NCBI GenBank assembly: GCA_016764915.1 | Contig: JAESQY010000131.1 | Location: 20,894-84,893, forward strand | Length of the DNA: 64,000 nucleotides | Source of the DNA: Aliivibrio sp. | GTDB lineage: Bacteria; Pseudomonadota; Gammaproteobacteria; Enterobacterales; Vibrionaceae | Direction of reading: 5' to 3' | In this document: positions 8,537 through 18,078 of the stretch, piece by piece | Position numbering within the stretch: the first letter of the stretch is position 1 | Layout of the letters: each line of letters begins with the position of its first letter | Position numbers and translations under genes: made by a program | Notes under the pieces: model-generated | What the model was told of the DNA's origin: nothing | Databases searched by the model: none | Seen by the model: the letters and a program-made list of their open reading frames with translations, nothing else

Positions 8537-9184
8537 ATGAATAATAAAAAACTCATTTTATTTATTTCAATACTATCAATTGTTCTCGCTGGTTGTGTTA
8601 CTACCAATCCTGTAGAAAATACAGTAGTGAAATTTAATCTTATTACGGTGAATCCGTTACTTGTTGATGAGTCAATTAAATCACCGGTTTTTAAAAAAGT
8701 GAAATCAATTACCGTTGCAGATCTAAGCGAATATATGTCTGAGTATCCTGAAGATACCCAACGTTTGTATAAATCCATGATAAAGCAGTTAAACATTCGT
8801 TTAATGGAAGACAGCTCATACAGAGTCGTTAGCTCAGATACATTCAAGTCGAAAGTTAAGTTGCAACATTTTGATGTCGATTTATATACTGGCAGTGATG
8901 ACGAGTTGCAAAAACAACTTTCGCTGGTTGGCAAAGCAATGTCTGTGCATGCAGTGGCTTATTTGAAGTTTGATCCTATTACACCTGCTGCGTTGAACAA
9001 TAATATGACTTTACAGCTTAGTTTGATTAGAACGCGAAAACCTGATTTACTTTGGAATCAAGCGAGTGGGTTAGAGTGGCAGGTTGGGACTAATGGACTG
9101 AGAAGTACCGCAGATCCAGAATTAACTGCAATTGTTAATAAAGCGCTCACGCCTCTGGTTAATGAAATGCTTAATCAACAATAA
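8537..9184 (+). CDS. Putative lipoprotein of unknown function
   Basis: A 215-residue lipoprotein: the signal peptide ends in the lipobox VLAGC (Cys19) and Thr/Asn-rich residues follow. The mature part begins with a strand-rich segment, then a D-L-S-E-Y-M helix and a C-terminal strand region ending in NEMLNQQ. I recognise no family. The 257 bases upstream hold no gene and are AT-rich, presumably promoter. A strong terminator follows, so it is a single-gene unit. Confidence 0.7.
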   Translation: MNNKKLILFISILSIVLAGCVTTNPVENTVVKFNLITVNPLLVDESIKSPVFKKVKSITVADLSEYMSEYPEDTQRLYKSMIKQLNIRLMEDSSYRVVSSDTFKSKVKLQHFDVDLYTGSDDELQKQLSLVGKAMSVHAVAYLKFDPITPAALNNNMTLQLSLIRTRKPDLLWNQASGLEWQVGTNGLRSTADPELTAIVNKALTPLVNEMLNQQ

Positions 9185-9213
9185 TAAATTTATTAAGTAA
9201 AAGTATGATCTAT

Positions 9214-9240
9214 AACAGCCTTTATTAAGGCTGTTTTTTT
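9214..9240 (+). terminator. Rho-independent terminator
   Basis: A perfect nine-base stem, AACAGCCTT / AAGGCTGTT, with loop TATT and a run of Ts. It lies 30 bases after the lipoprotein stop. Confidence 0.92.
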
Positions 9241-9299
9241 GTTTTTGTGAAAAATGGACCTAAACTTATAATAGGCGTAGTAAAATATGGGGTACTATT

Positions 9300-9500
9300 A
9301 TGACTGATGAAATTGAATCTCCATGTATTCGAAATTGCTGTTTAAACGAAGTCGATGTTTGTTTAGGTTGTTTTCGAACGTTAGATGAAATCATTCATTG
9401 GAAAGAGTCTGATGATGAACTAAAACGTAAAATTTTAGCGAATGCCAATATACGTAAAGAACTAAAAAACATAGGAAGCCTGAATTTTTTAAATGAGTAG
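9300..9500 (+). CDS. DUF1289-family small cysteine protein
   Basis: A 66-residue protein with the DUF1289 pattern: S-P-C-I-R-N-C-C near the start, then C-L-G-C-F-R-T at about residues 23-29, and the W-K-E-S-D-D-E-L-K helix. The four cysteines suggest a small metal-binding fold; the function of the family is unknown. It ends ten bases before the convergent cyclase gene. Confidence 0.85.
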   Translation: MTDEIESPCIRNCCLNEVDVCLGCFRTLDEIIHWKESDDELKRKILANANIRKELKNIGSLNFLNE

Positions 9501-9509
9501 AGATAGTGT

Positions 9510-11033
9510 TTAACCGGATGCTGTTTTAACAATTTTTTTTTCGTCGATGGTTATAATCTCAACTCTGTTTCTGCCAGCCAGCTTCGCCTTATATAAAGCT
9601 TTGTCTGCAGCGGCGATGATAAGACTTGGCTCGGTTCCCTGTTTTGGTGCATATACACATAAACCAATACTAATCGTGACTACAGAAGCCACCTCTGAGT
9701 GTTGATGTTCGATAGCCAGTTGTTGGATGGTTTTCTGACATGACTTAGCAACGGGAAGCGCGTTTTCGGTGTCTGTTAAAATAAGCACGAACTCTTCCCC
9801 GCCATATCTTGCAGCCAAGTCTCCTGAACGATGAATCATATTGTCTAGTTGCTTAGCAATATGTTGTAAACATTCATCTCCTGCTACATGTCCATAATGG
9901 TCATTAAATGCTTTAAACTTGTCCACATCCATTAATATAAAAGCAATATGACTGTTATTTCGGATCGCTCGGCGCCACTCTCTATCTAATACCTCGTCCA
10001 TATACCTTCTGTTTGATATACCCGTTAACCCATCTGTTCTCGATAGAGCTTGAAGTTTTTTGTTGGCAGTATGCAGCTGGTGAGTTTGTTCAATCACTAA
10101 CTGTTTGACGTTTACTGCTTGGTGTAAAATCTTAGACACGTAAAGGGAGAGTAAAAAAGTGAAAGCAAAACCAATGGTGACAATAATGATGGGTAACATT
10201 GTGCGGCGCGATTGAATGTAGCCACTGGTTGGCGAAGCTTCAATACTCCACTCTCTATCCCATATGTTAGGCATCACAGCAATATAAAAGAAAGAATCTG
10301 ATACTGCTGCTCCGGTTCTTGATTTATGAGTGTGAAGAATTTGCATCGAGTCTTTCGTTGTATCTACTAATGTCATGTTGATGCCTAAAGGTGTCTTGCT
10401 TAATGCTGATGAGTCGAAAATATCGTTGATATAAAAGATGCCAACCAGACAACCAATGGCTTTTTTGTAGTTGTTTCTTTCATTGAGATGGTTAGTCTCA
10501 TAAACCGGAACAATGCTGAGGAACCCTGATGAAGGCGTCTCTAAATTCCATATTTTAAGGCCTTGCGAAACATACGGACGTGTTGATTTCATCGTATTTA
10601 TATAGGTTTGTTCTGTAATAAGCTGGGATGCAAGCTCAAACTCGAGAGAGTCAGTCGTACTTTGCATGGTTGTGAAGGTTGATGGGATTTGATAAGCGTA
10701 ATCACTGTTGTTGTTGATTCTGTCTATAGGAACCCACTCAAATCCTAATATTTCTGGATGCCGTTGTAAAATATTGCGAGACTCATGAGTAAAATGACTG
10801 AGGTTGTATTTGTAATCAGCATGAAACAACACTGCCAATGAGTTTAATGTCTCCAAATTATTATAAACGCGAGTATGCAATGAAGTGGCGCGCTGATCAA
10901 CGTCAGCTTTAAATTCATTAAATATGGCTCTATTTTCCGCTCTAAAAAGCAGCCAGCCGGAAACCGAAGAGAGCATAAGTCCTAAAATAGCGACTAATAA
11001 TATGCTGATATTAATCCTCTGGCTTTTGATCAT
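9510..11033 (-). CDS. CHASE-domain diguanylate cyclase
   Basis: A 507-residue membrane enzyme making c-di-GMP from GTP. TM1 lies at about residues 9-30; a periplasmic CHASE sensor covers 40-260 (FEWVP, then the SGFLSIVPVY strand typical of CHASE); TM2 is at about 285-303; then a short coil and a GGDEF domain at 335-495. The active-site signature is RYGGEEFVLIL, an intact GGEEF, with the upstream metal Asp in FILMDVDKFKAFND. An RxxD inhibitory site is not obvious. It probably senses a small extracellular ligand; the ligand is unknown. Confidence 0.9.
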   Translation of the reverse strand: MIKSQRINISILLVAILGLMLSSVSGWLLFRAENRAIFNEFKADVDQRATSLHTRVYNNLETLNSLAVLFHADYKYNLSHFTHESRNILQRHPEILGFEWVPIDRINNNSDYAYQIPSTFTTMQSTTDSLEFELASQLITEQTYINTMKSTRPYVSQGLKIWNLETPSSGFLSIVPVYETNHLNERNNYKKAIGCLVGIFYINDIFDSSALSKTPLGINMTLVDTTKDSMQILHTHKSRTGAAVSDSFFYIAVMPNIWDREWSIEASPTSGYIQSRRTMLPIIIVTIGFAFTFLLSLYVSKILHQAVNVKQLVIEQTHQLHTANKKLQALSRTDGLTGISNRRYMDEVLDREWRRAIRNNSHIAFILMDVDKFKAFNDHYGHVAGDECLQHIAKQLDNMIHRSGDLAARYGGEEFVLILTDTENALPVAKSCQKTIQQLAIEHQHSEVASVVTISIGLCVYAPKQGTEPSLIIAAADKALYKAKLAGRNRVEIITIDEKKIVKTASG

Positions 11034-11272
11034 GACTTACCTCGAACTGCATCAATCTCAATGTTAATACATCTATTTAAGCGTAGGTCATTACACAAAT
11101 TATGCGAGTAGGTGCATGTTTCATTAGTGTGCGACTATGGAGTATTACAAGTGATAATTGAAGGTGTTGATATCATTAGTTATGATTTTTAGTGTGGGAT
11201 AGGATTCATTATCTTAATTGCGTATACTATCGATTGGTAAGTAGCGTATTGTCTCAAGGAGTAGTGACATCA

Positions 11273-14266
11273 ATGTCAATTCAATGGAAGTATCGGTGTC
11301 AACAGTTTAAAAAAAAGCATGTGTCTATACGAGTTACGACGTACTTTATTGTTGCATATGTGCTTTATTCTCTGATATTAGGCGTTCTTGCACCATACGT
11401 TGCTAAGGGTCAAATTCCCCATCAATTGTCCAAGCTTACAGGGCGAGAGGTGCAGCTAGATGAAATCTCAATTAATCCTTTCACATTAAATCTGCAACTT
11501 AGCCATTTCGTCGTATTAGAAGGCGAGAACGCTTTTGTTGGGTTTGAGAAGCTTGAAGTAGAAGTTAATTTCTGGCAATCACTATGGAATATGGCCATTG
11601 CGGTTGAGCATCTCAACCTAGTTAAACCATTTGGCCATATAGAGCGGTTGAGTGGTACTCCTGACACATTTAATTTTAGCGATATTAATACCACTATTAA
11701 TCGTCAATTACCGATTAATAGTAATGAAGTGATAGATGAAGAGAAGACGTCTGCTCCGCTGCAGGTGATGATTTCCTCGGTCAATTTACAGCAGGGAAAT
11801 TTCACCTTCATTGATAAAGTCACAGGTGGTGAGCTGCACTATCCTAACGTTAATTTTACTGTTGGTAATGTGAATACTGCGACTGACATCAATAACCCAA
11901 AGCAGCAACAGAATAACCTCTTTCAAATAGACATTGAAGATTCAAAACAGGCCAGATTTTTATTGAATGGCCAATTTCAAGTGAGTCCATTAGCGATTAT
12001 TGGTGCTGTTGATGTGCAACAGTTTGATCTTCCAACAGCGTGGATGTTTATTGCACAAGCGTTTGCTGTCGAGTTAAATCATGGCAAACTCAATATCGAA
12101 TCTGACTATCAATTTACGCTTAATGATGACAATCAGCTGGAATTCATTACCACCAATGGTGAGTTTGAGTTAGAAGATATTCAAATCGACGCCGCGTCTG
12201 AATCGATTGTGTCACTGCCATTATTAAAGCTCGAGGGCATCAGTATTGACCTAATAGATAAGAGGGTGATAATTGAGAGCCTTAATTCTAATGGGTTAAT
12301 CTTAAACAGTAAAATTGACCATTCAGGCTTAGATCTTGCAACCCTTTTCACGCCAACATTTGCTGAGAAAGAGAGTAGTGAGGCACTTGAGAAAACCAAG
12401 ACAAAAGATGATATCGGATTAGATTGGTTTCTTAGTTTGAAGTCGATGCAGATCGACAACTATCAATTTAATGTAAAGGAAAAACTGGTCACAAATAAAG
12501 AGCTGAGCTGGTCATTACAGGCGATTGATTTAAGCACAAGTGAACTGGTCAGCGATTTAAGCAAACCGTTTGATATTGAACTCTCAGCCTCATTAAATCA
12601 AAAGGGTAGTATTGCCATTCAAGGAGCGGTAGACCCTAAAAAAGAGACGGTTGAAGCCGCGGTTGATATTAAATCATTGCAGCTTTCACAATTTCAACCT
12701 TACGTTGCGAAGGCAATAAATGCCACTCTGCAACGAGGCGACTTGAGTACTCAAATTAACGTGAAAGCAGATTCGAGTGGTGATGTTCTCGCGAATGGTG
12801 CATTGAAGATAGAAAAACTGGCGATAAAAGATAATGTACTGAATAAGTCGCTGGTTAAATGGCAGAAGCTAACGGTTGATAAGTTTAACTTTAATTTGGC
12901 TAAATCTACATTAGCGCTTAATACCGTCACTATTGACCAACCTTATGCCACCGTCATTGTTGCTGAGAACAAAGAGACGAATATATCGCAATTAATGATT
13001 GAGCAACCTGAGTCAGAATCAAGTGATCCCAATACACCTTTTCAGGTAACCATCAATCGTATTGAGTTTGATGGTGGCGCTGCATTTTTCGCTGACAATT
13101 CATTGACACCCAATTTTTCTACAAGCATTGAGTCTCTTGAGGGCGCGGTTACTCATATCTCTTCTGTACCGGGCACTAAAGCGGTGGTTGATGTGAAAGG
13201 TAATATTGATAGGTACGCACCAGTCAGTATCACAGGTGAGATAAATCCACTTATTGAACAGCCATTTGTGGATTTGAATTTAAACTTCAAAAGTGTTGAG
13301 CTGACATCGGTAAACCCTTATTCGGGAACCTACGCAGGCTACTATATAGATAAAGGTCAGTTGTCAGTAACACTTAACTATCTGTTAGAGCACAATCAAC
13401 TCACAGGAAGTAACCATGTGGTTATCGACCAATTAGAGCTTGGTAAAGCAAGTGACAGCGATCTTGCAACGTCTCTTCCATTATCACTAGCAATTGCTTT
13501 ATTACAAGATAACAATGGGGTGATTGACTTAGGTGTTGAAGTAACAGGGGATGTTGATGATCCTGATTTTAGCATTGGTTCGGTTATTATGAATGCGATT
13601 GTTAATGTGATTACCAAAGCGGTGACGGCCCCATTTTCGTTGTTGGCTGGATTAACCGATTCTGATGCGGAGCTTAACCATGTATCCTTCGACTTTGGTC
13701 AGGCAAGCTTAAGTGAAGATGAGAAACAAAAGCTAATGCAACTTGGCGACGCGCTTGCTAGTCGTCCAAAGTTAAAACTAACGGTTGATGGTGCTGTAAA
13801 CGCGCATGAAGATAGCAAAGTATTAGCAATCAATCAATTGAACAATAAACTGATTCAAATTGCAAAACTGGATGAGTCAAGTTTGTCACAGCGGATAACG
13901 CCAAGCACTGTATCGGAAAATGACCAACTTGCAGCTGCGTTAATTACGCTTTATCAAGGCGAGCTGAATAACGAAGCGGCTGAAGTCAAAATCACGATTA
14001 CTAAGGAGCAGCAAGATAAAGGGGTTGAGCTGACTGATACTGAGCTTTCTACTCGTTGGTATCTAACTATGTATAATTTGCTACTCAACCATCAACAAAT
14101 CAGTGAAGATCAACTTGGACAGCTTGCGCATCAACGAGCAAAAAGAGTTAAAACCTACTTGATAGAAAATGTGAATATTTCTGTTGATAGAGTATTTTTG
14201 CTCGATAGTCGATTTGATATTGAACAGGATGATAGCGGAGTCGTACTCACTTTAGAAGCCAATTAA
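11273..14266 (+). CDS. AsmA-like DUF748 envelope protein
   Basis: Start at ATG 11273, preceded by AAGGAG at 11256-11261; an ATG at 11192 has no such site. The roughly 997-residue product has one N-terminal TM (about residues 22-44) and a long beta-rich periplasmic body with repeated DUF748 segments, including LNLNFKSVELTSVNPYSG and SLPLSLAIALLQDNNG. The C-terminal 200 residues carry an alpha/beta module (LNHVSFDFGQASLSEDEKQKL), which looks OmpA-like. AsmA/TamB-type proteins form bridges for lipid transport between the membranes; that role here is inferred from the fold class. Confidence 0.75.
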   Translation: MSIQWKYRCQQFKKKHVSIRVTTYFIVAYVLYSLILGVLAPYVAKGQIPHQLSKLTGREVQLDEISINPFTLNLQLSHFVVLEGENAFVGFEKLEVEVNFWQSLWNMAIAVEHLNLVKPFGHIERLSGTPDTFNFSDINTTINRQLPINSNEVIDEEKTSAPLQVMISSVNLQQGNFTFIDKVTGGELHYPNVNFTVGNVNTATDINNPKQQQNNLFQIDIEDSKQARFLLNGQFQVSPLAIIGAVDVQQFDLPTAWMFIAQAFAVELNHGKLNIESDYQFTLNDDNQLEFITTNGEFELEDIQIDAASESIVSLPLLKLEGISIDLIDKRVIIESLNSNGLILNSKIDHSGLDLATLFTPTFAEKESSEALEKTKTKDDIGLDWFLSLKSMQIDNYQFNVKEKLVTNKELSWSLQAIDLSTSELVSDLSKPFDIELSASLNQKGSIAIQGAVDPKKETVEAAVDIKSLQLSQFQPYVAKAINATLQRGDLSTQINVKADSSGDVLANGALKIEKLAIKDNVLNKSLVKWQKLTVDKFNFNLAKSTLALNTVTIDQPYATVIVAENKETNISQLMIEQPESESSDPNTPFQVTINRIEFDGGAAFFADNSLTPNFSTSIESLEGAVTHISSVPGTKAVVDVKGNIDRYAPVSITGEINPLIEQPFVDLNLNFKSVELTSVNPYSGTYAGYYIDKGQLSVTLNYLLEHNQLTGSNHVVIDQLELGKASDSDLATSLPLSLAIALLQDNNGVIDLGVEVTGDVDDPDFSIGSVIMNAIVNVITKAVTAPFSLLAGLTDSDAELNHVSFDFGQASLSEDEKQKLMQLGDALASRPKLKLTVDGAVNAHEDSKVLAINQLNNKLIQIAKLDESSLSQRITPSTVSENDQLAAALITLYQGELNNEAAEVKITITKEQQDKGVELTDTELSTRWYLTMYNLLLNHQQISEDQLGQLAHQRAKRVKTYLIENVNISVDRVFLLDSRFDIEQDDSGVVLTLEAN

Positions 14267-14427
14267 GGTCACACCTAAAGTGAGATATGTCGCTTGAAGT
14301 AAGCATTAACGTTCCGACATAAGCGTACAACATCAATTCAATTGGTGCTATTGCTCTCGCAACTAATTAACAAACTGACCCATAAATGATAATGGATATG
14401 CCATCTGTTTTAACGAGTAGATAGGAC

Positions 14428-17022
14428 TTATAGATCAGAGACGTCCTCAAAAACAAACTTCCCATGGCGCTTACTTTTATACCAGTTTTTATTCTTTTTG
14501 CCTTTGCTTGATGCCCAATTAAGAATGTCTGGATATCCATTTGATAAATCAACACGCTCCTTGGTATGGTGCCAATGCGTAGGGATTAGCATAGCCCAAG
14601 GCATATTGTCATCAGTTAAATAGTATTTGTCTGATGAATTATCAGTATCATCTTCTAGAGTTCCAAACTTTCTTATTGATGCACGACGAGAAGGTTTGTG
14701 ACCAGGGAAATGAACTTCAATGTATTCGCCTGTATTAAGCTGACGAGAGAGAAAGCTGTTATAAGGTGGGGAACCAAGAATATTAGGTGAAACAGGTGTG
14801 ATTAAATTAATGGTAATAGTATGAAGCGAGCCTATTATTTTTTTGCTGCCAGATAAAGTATTCGACATCTTAGATCCCTTAGGCGGTGGAAGCGCAACTT
14901 TAATATCAGCAACGATGACAAAGAGTGTCTGATTACCATCTGCCGTTGCCTCAAGTGGAAGTGTGATGCCTTTAGATTTGATGTTGGAAGATTCAATGTT
15001 GCTTACTGGGGTATTCAGTAATAAGCGTAAAGAGTTATCATACACAGCGCCACGAGCAGTAGGCAAGACTTTGAATATTATCTGTTTTACTAATCCATTA
15101 TGTTTAACCTCTTGGACATTATAATTAAAAACAGCATCATTAAAATCATAGTCTCCTTTTCGTGGCCATTCATCCTCAAAAGCCATTGTTCCGTTTTCGG
15201 ACAGAGAAGGTGAGTATGAGTTGCTCACCGTGGTCGATTCTGGTGCGCTTGCATTATCCAATGGATCTGTCTCAAAGGTATTCACCTCATTGCCATCAGC
15301 ATAGCCGTCGTTGTCCGAATCAATGTCTAGAGGATCCGTTTGAAAGATATTGATCTCTTCATTGTCACTCAAACCATCACCGTCTGTGTCCGCTAGTGAT
15401 GGGCTGGTATTACTGGTATTAAGCTCATGTTGATCTGAAAGGCCATCACCATCAGAATCTGCTAGTGCAGGTTCGGTATGAATAACATTAACTTCATAAC
15501 CATCAAGGTAACCATCGTTATCAGAGTCAGCAGAAAGCGGGTCTGAATTATGATAAATAACCTCAGAAAGATCGCTCAGTCCATCACCATCACTGTCAAT
15601 AAGGAGTGGGTCTGATTGGTACAAAATGGTCTCTTCTTGATCCGTTAAGCCATCACCATCTGAATCGACTTCATATGGATTGGTGCCTAATAGCGTTAAC
15701 TCCACAATATCTGAAATACCATCACCATCGCTGTCGATTTCAGAGTCGGTATTGAGTGCCGTCGACTCTTCTAATAACTGCAGAAGATCGGCCAAGTCAT
15801 TCTCTGATTGGGTAGGAGTTGAGATCTCATTTAAACGATATAGATAAGCAGAACCAGACGTAGGAAGTGAAGAGCTTCTGTTATAGGCTCCAATCAATGC
15901 ATATTCAGATGTTAATGCAATTGAAGATGAGTAAAAATCATTATTGTATTGGTCTGCTAAATTGAACTTAAATACTTGAGTCCAATTGCCATCCACATAC
16001 TGAAACAGATAGGCTGAACCCGCATTGGTATTATCACCCTGCGCCCCGATCAGAATATAATTGTTGAAGATGGATACAGAAGAACCAAAATTATCATGCT
16101 TCTCTTTGTCATCAGCAGTCAGCTTAGAGTGAAGAGTCCATTGTTTAAGGGAGCGTTGGTACACATAAACGGCGCCAGATTTTTTAATCTTCTTGTTAGT
16201 AGCATCGTTCTCTATGTCGGCCCCAACGACCGCAAAGTCTTTGTTCAAACTAACAGAGTGACCGTAATGACCGCTCTTGGTGAGATTCCCTCCGCTAAAT
16301 TTAGCTTGTTTGATCCAAGTTCCATCATCGCAAAAATAGAGAGTAACTGACCCTTCCTTTGCACGCCCATGTTCATAGTCACCAATGATCAAGTAGTTAT
16401 CATATAAAGAAACGACAGAGCCAAAACGCTTACTTTTAATGTCTGAGTCGGCCGTTAAGGTGACATCAAAAGCCCAACCCTCATCGGTGTTTTTATAGAT
16501 ATGTACTGCCCCATCGTGTGCGGTTCCTTGAGCGCCTAAAATAACATGGTCATCCGTAATACTGACCGAAGTAGCAAACTGAAGATTGGCAACAACGTCA
16601 AAATCTCTCAGTTCACTCACCTGAGTCCATTGCCCATATTCATGTTTAAAAATAAAAGCGACCCCTAATTTGCCGTTGTCATTTCGAATAGCGCTTACCA
16701 CAGCGTATTGATTTGATAATGAAACTGATCGGCCAAATTGGGAAATGGAGGAGGAGTCATCCGCTGTGATAGTTAAGCAACTGTCTAAATTCCAGTTTTG
16801 GTCACTCCGAATAAATACGCATGCTTGTCCTGAATCGTTAAGTTGACCTGGTGATCCAATCAATGCGGTATCACCTTGAATGGCGACACTGCGACCAAAA
16901 TCGTCAAACAGCCCGTTATTGCTACTGTTTAAATCAGCCTCTAAAGATGGGGATACTTCAATAATGGCCGCTGATAACAACCAAGGAATTAAGAGTAGAC
17001 ATAGAATTGTATTTTTCATCAT
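14428..17022 (-). CDS. Secreted FG-GAP propeller, Ca-repeat and LruC-domain protein
   Basis: The start is taken at the ATGATG 17022/17019, just before the signal peptide (MMKNTILCLLLIPWLLSA); the open frame extends to 17193 but that part has no signal. The roughly 864-residue protein has seven FG-GAP-like repeats (each with an F-G-x-S-V-S / x-A-x-I-G-A pattern), enough for a full seven-bladed beta-propeller. Seven DxDxDG calcium repeats of about 23 residues follow (thrombospondin type 3-like), then an LruC/DUF4842 domain beginning near WPRKGDYDFNDAVF. It is probably exported and calcium-stabilised at the cell surface. It lies 13 bases after the small lipoprotein gene, which likely forms an operon with it. 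Confidence 0.8.
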   Translation of the reverse strand: MMKNTILCLLLIPWLLSAAIIEVSPSLEADLNSSNNGLFDDFGRSVAIQGDTALIGSPGQLNDSGQACVFIRSDQNWNLDSCLTITADDSSSISQFGRSVSLSNQYAVVSAIRNDNGKLGVAFIFKHEYGQWTQVSELRDFDVVANLQFATSVSITDDHVILGAQGTAHDGAVHIYKNTDEGWAFDVTLTADSDIKSKRFGSVVSLYDNYLIIGDYEHGRAKEGSVTLYFCDDGTWIKQAKFSGGNLTKSGHYGHSVSLNKDFAVVGADIENDATNKKIKKSGAVYVYQRSLKQWTLHSKLTADDKEKHDNFGSSVSIFNNYILIGAQGDNTNAGSAYLFQYVDGNWTQVFKFNLADQYNNDFYSSSIALTSEYALIGAYNRSSSLPTSGSAYLYRLNEISTPTQSENDLADLLQLLEESTALNTDSEIDSDGDGISDIVELTLLGTNPYEVDSDGDGLTDQEETILYQSDPLLIDSDGDGLSDLSEVIYHNSDPLSADSDNDGYLDGYEVNVIHTEPALADSDGDGLSDQHELNTSNTSPSLADTDGDGLSDNEEINIFQTDPLDIDSDNDGYADGNEVNTFETDPLDNASAPESTTVSNSYSPSLSENGTMAFEDEWPRKGDYDFNDAVFNYNVQEVKHNGLVKQIIFKVLPTARGAVYDNSLRLLLNTPVSNIESSNIKSKGITLPLEATADGNQTLFVIVADIKVALPPPKGSKMSNTLSGSKKIIGSLHTITINLITPVSPNILGSPPYNSFLSRQLNTGEYIEVHFPGHKPSRRASIRKFGTLEDDTDNSSDKYYLTDDNMPWAMLIPTHWHHTKERVDLSNGYPDILNWASSKGKKNKNWYKSKRHGKFVFEDVSDL

Positions 17023-17035
17023 AACGTACCTGATT

Positions 17036-17515
17036 CTAATTAAAAAAGAAGTGAGCAGTGTTATCGGTGGCAATAGCAAGTTCACTTGGAGAAACCAAGT
17101 CTTGGTTAATGGAAATAAAGAGTTTATTACTTGAAGAGGGAACGGATAACAAGGTGCGATAGTGAGTAGATTGATTAAGCGTGCCCTGTTCAATTAAATG
17201 TATCGGCGTATCTGATGAGGTATCAAAACTGGAATATATGGCGATTTGAGTATCGTATTGAATGGATGAAAAGTTGAGATGAACAGTAACGATTCTTTGA
17301 GTTTCAAAAGTAAACCCATCCTGAACGTCAATGTGGGCCATTGAAGATTCGGCCATCGCTTCTATTTCCTGCTGAGAAACCTCATCGTATTGAGGTGTGG
17401 TTATTGGAGATGAGGGAGAACTGGAATCGCCGCCCCCACTATTGCAACTTGTTAAAGGGAGATACAATAGAACTACTGAAAGGATAATAATTAATCTGTT
17501 TATGAGAATATTCAT
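17036..17515 (-). CDS. Small Ser-rich lipoprotein, partner of the LruC protein
   Basis: A 159-residue protein with signal peptide and lipobox LTSC (Cys24), followed by a Gly/Ser/Pro linker and a beta-sandwich-like part (FTFETQRIVTVHLNFSS, then ISINQDLV). The family is not recognised. It is the first gene of a two-gene unit with the LruC protein (13-base gap), so it may anchor or chaperone that protein; this is inference from position. Confidence 0.7.
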   Translation of the reverse strand: MNILINRLIIILSVVLLYLPLTSCNSGGGDSSSPSSPITTPQYDEVSQQEIEAMAESSMAHIDVQDGFTFETQRIVTVHLNFSSIQYDTQIAIYSSFDTSSDTPIHLIEQGTLNQSTHYRTLLSVPSSSNKLFISINQDLVSPSELAIATDNTAHFFFN

Positions 17516-18078
17516 ACAAACTCCATCGCTGTTTTGTTAAATACAGCAAATGTCGAGCCAGTTTTACATATCATTAACTTGTTGATTATATGAGTTATCT
17601 TAATTGAATATGAAAATGCAATGTTGCAAATTGCAAATTCAGACACAGATGAAGTGCAAAATGAAAAGGAAAGTCCACGGAGAAGAAGTGAGAGAGTATG
17701 ACTGCTATTTGAAATTATTTGCACTATTTAAGAGTTGGATTGACTTTGAACATAGCTGCACTAGTGGAATATGAAGGCATATAACCTCCAATTCATATAC
17801 GGGAAATAGGTGTATTATTTGCTGTATAACCTCTGAGTCATATGTATTACTAATTGGAAATCGAATTACTTATTTGCTATTAGCGACTTACGGGTCAATT
17901 GCTGTGCTATGTATCGTATTTTGAAGGTATATTTGTCTGTTATTTCTAAATTTATTTTGTATTTCATTTATTTAGTTATCTTGTTGTTGGAATTCTAGAT
18001 GATCTTAACCTATCGTTAATATGTACTGTAACGTACTGAAATAAATTGATTTATTTTTTATAAGTAGGTGAGGTAGGG
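17516..18078. other. 563-base divergent intergenic region with a near-repeat
   Basis: No gene is seen. The region must hold promoters for the lipoprotein/LruC unit leftward and the chemoreceptor rightward. A near-direct repeat TATAACCTC-N4-5-TCATAT occurs at 17780 and 17825, spaced 45 bases apart, of unknown meaning. The 3' half (17930-18060) is very AT-rich. Confidence 0.5.

Noticed and set aside
17512..17724. 70-residue minus-strand frame in the chemoreceptor/lipoprotein intergenic region
   Set aside because: No ribosome site, and the composition looks like translated AT-rich promoter DNA; the region is better read as regulatory.
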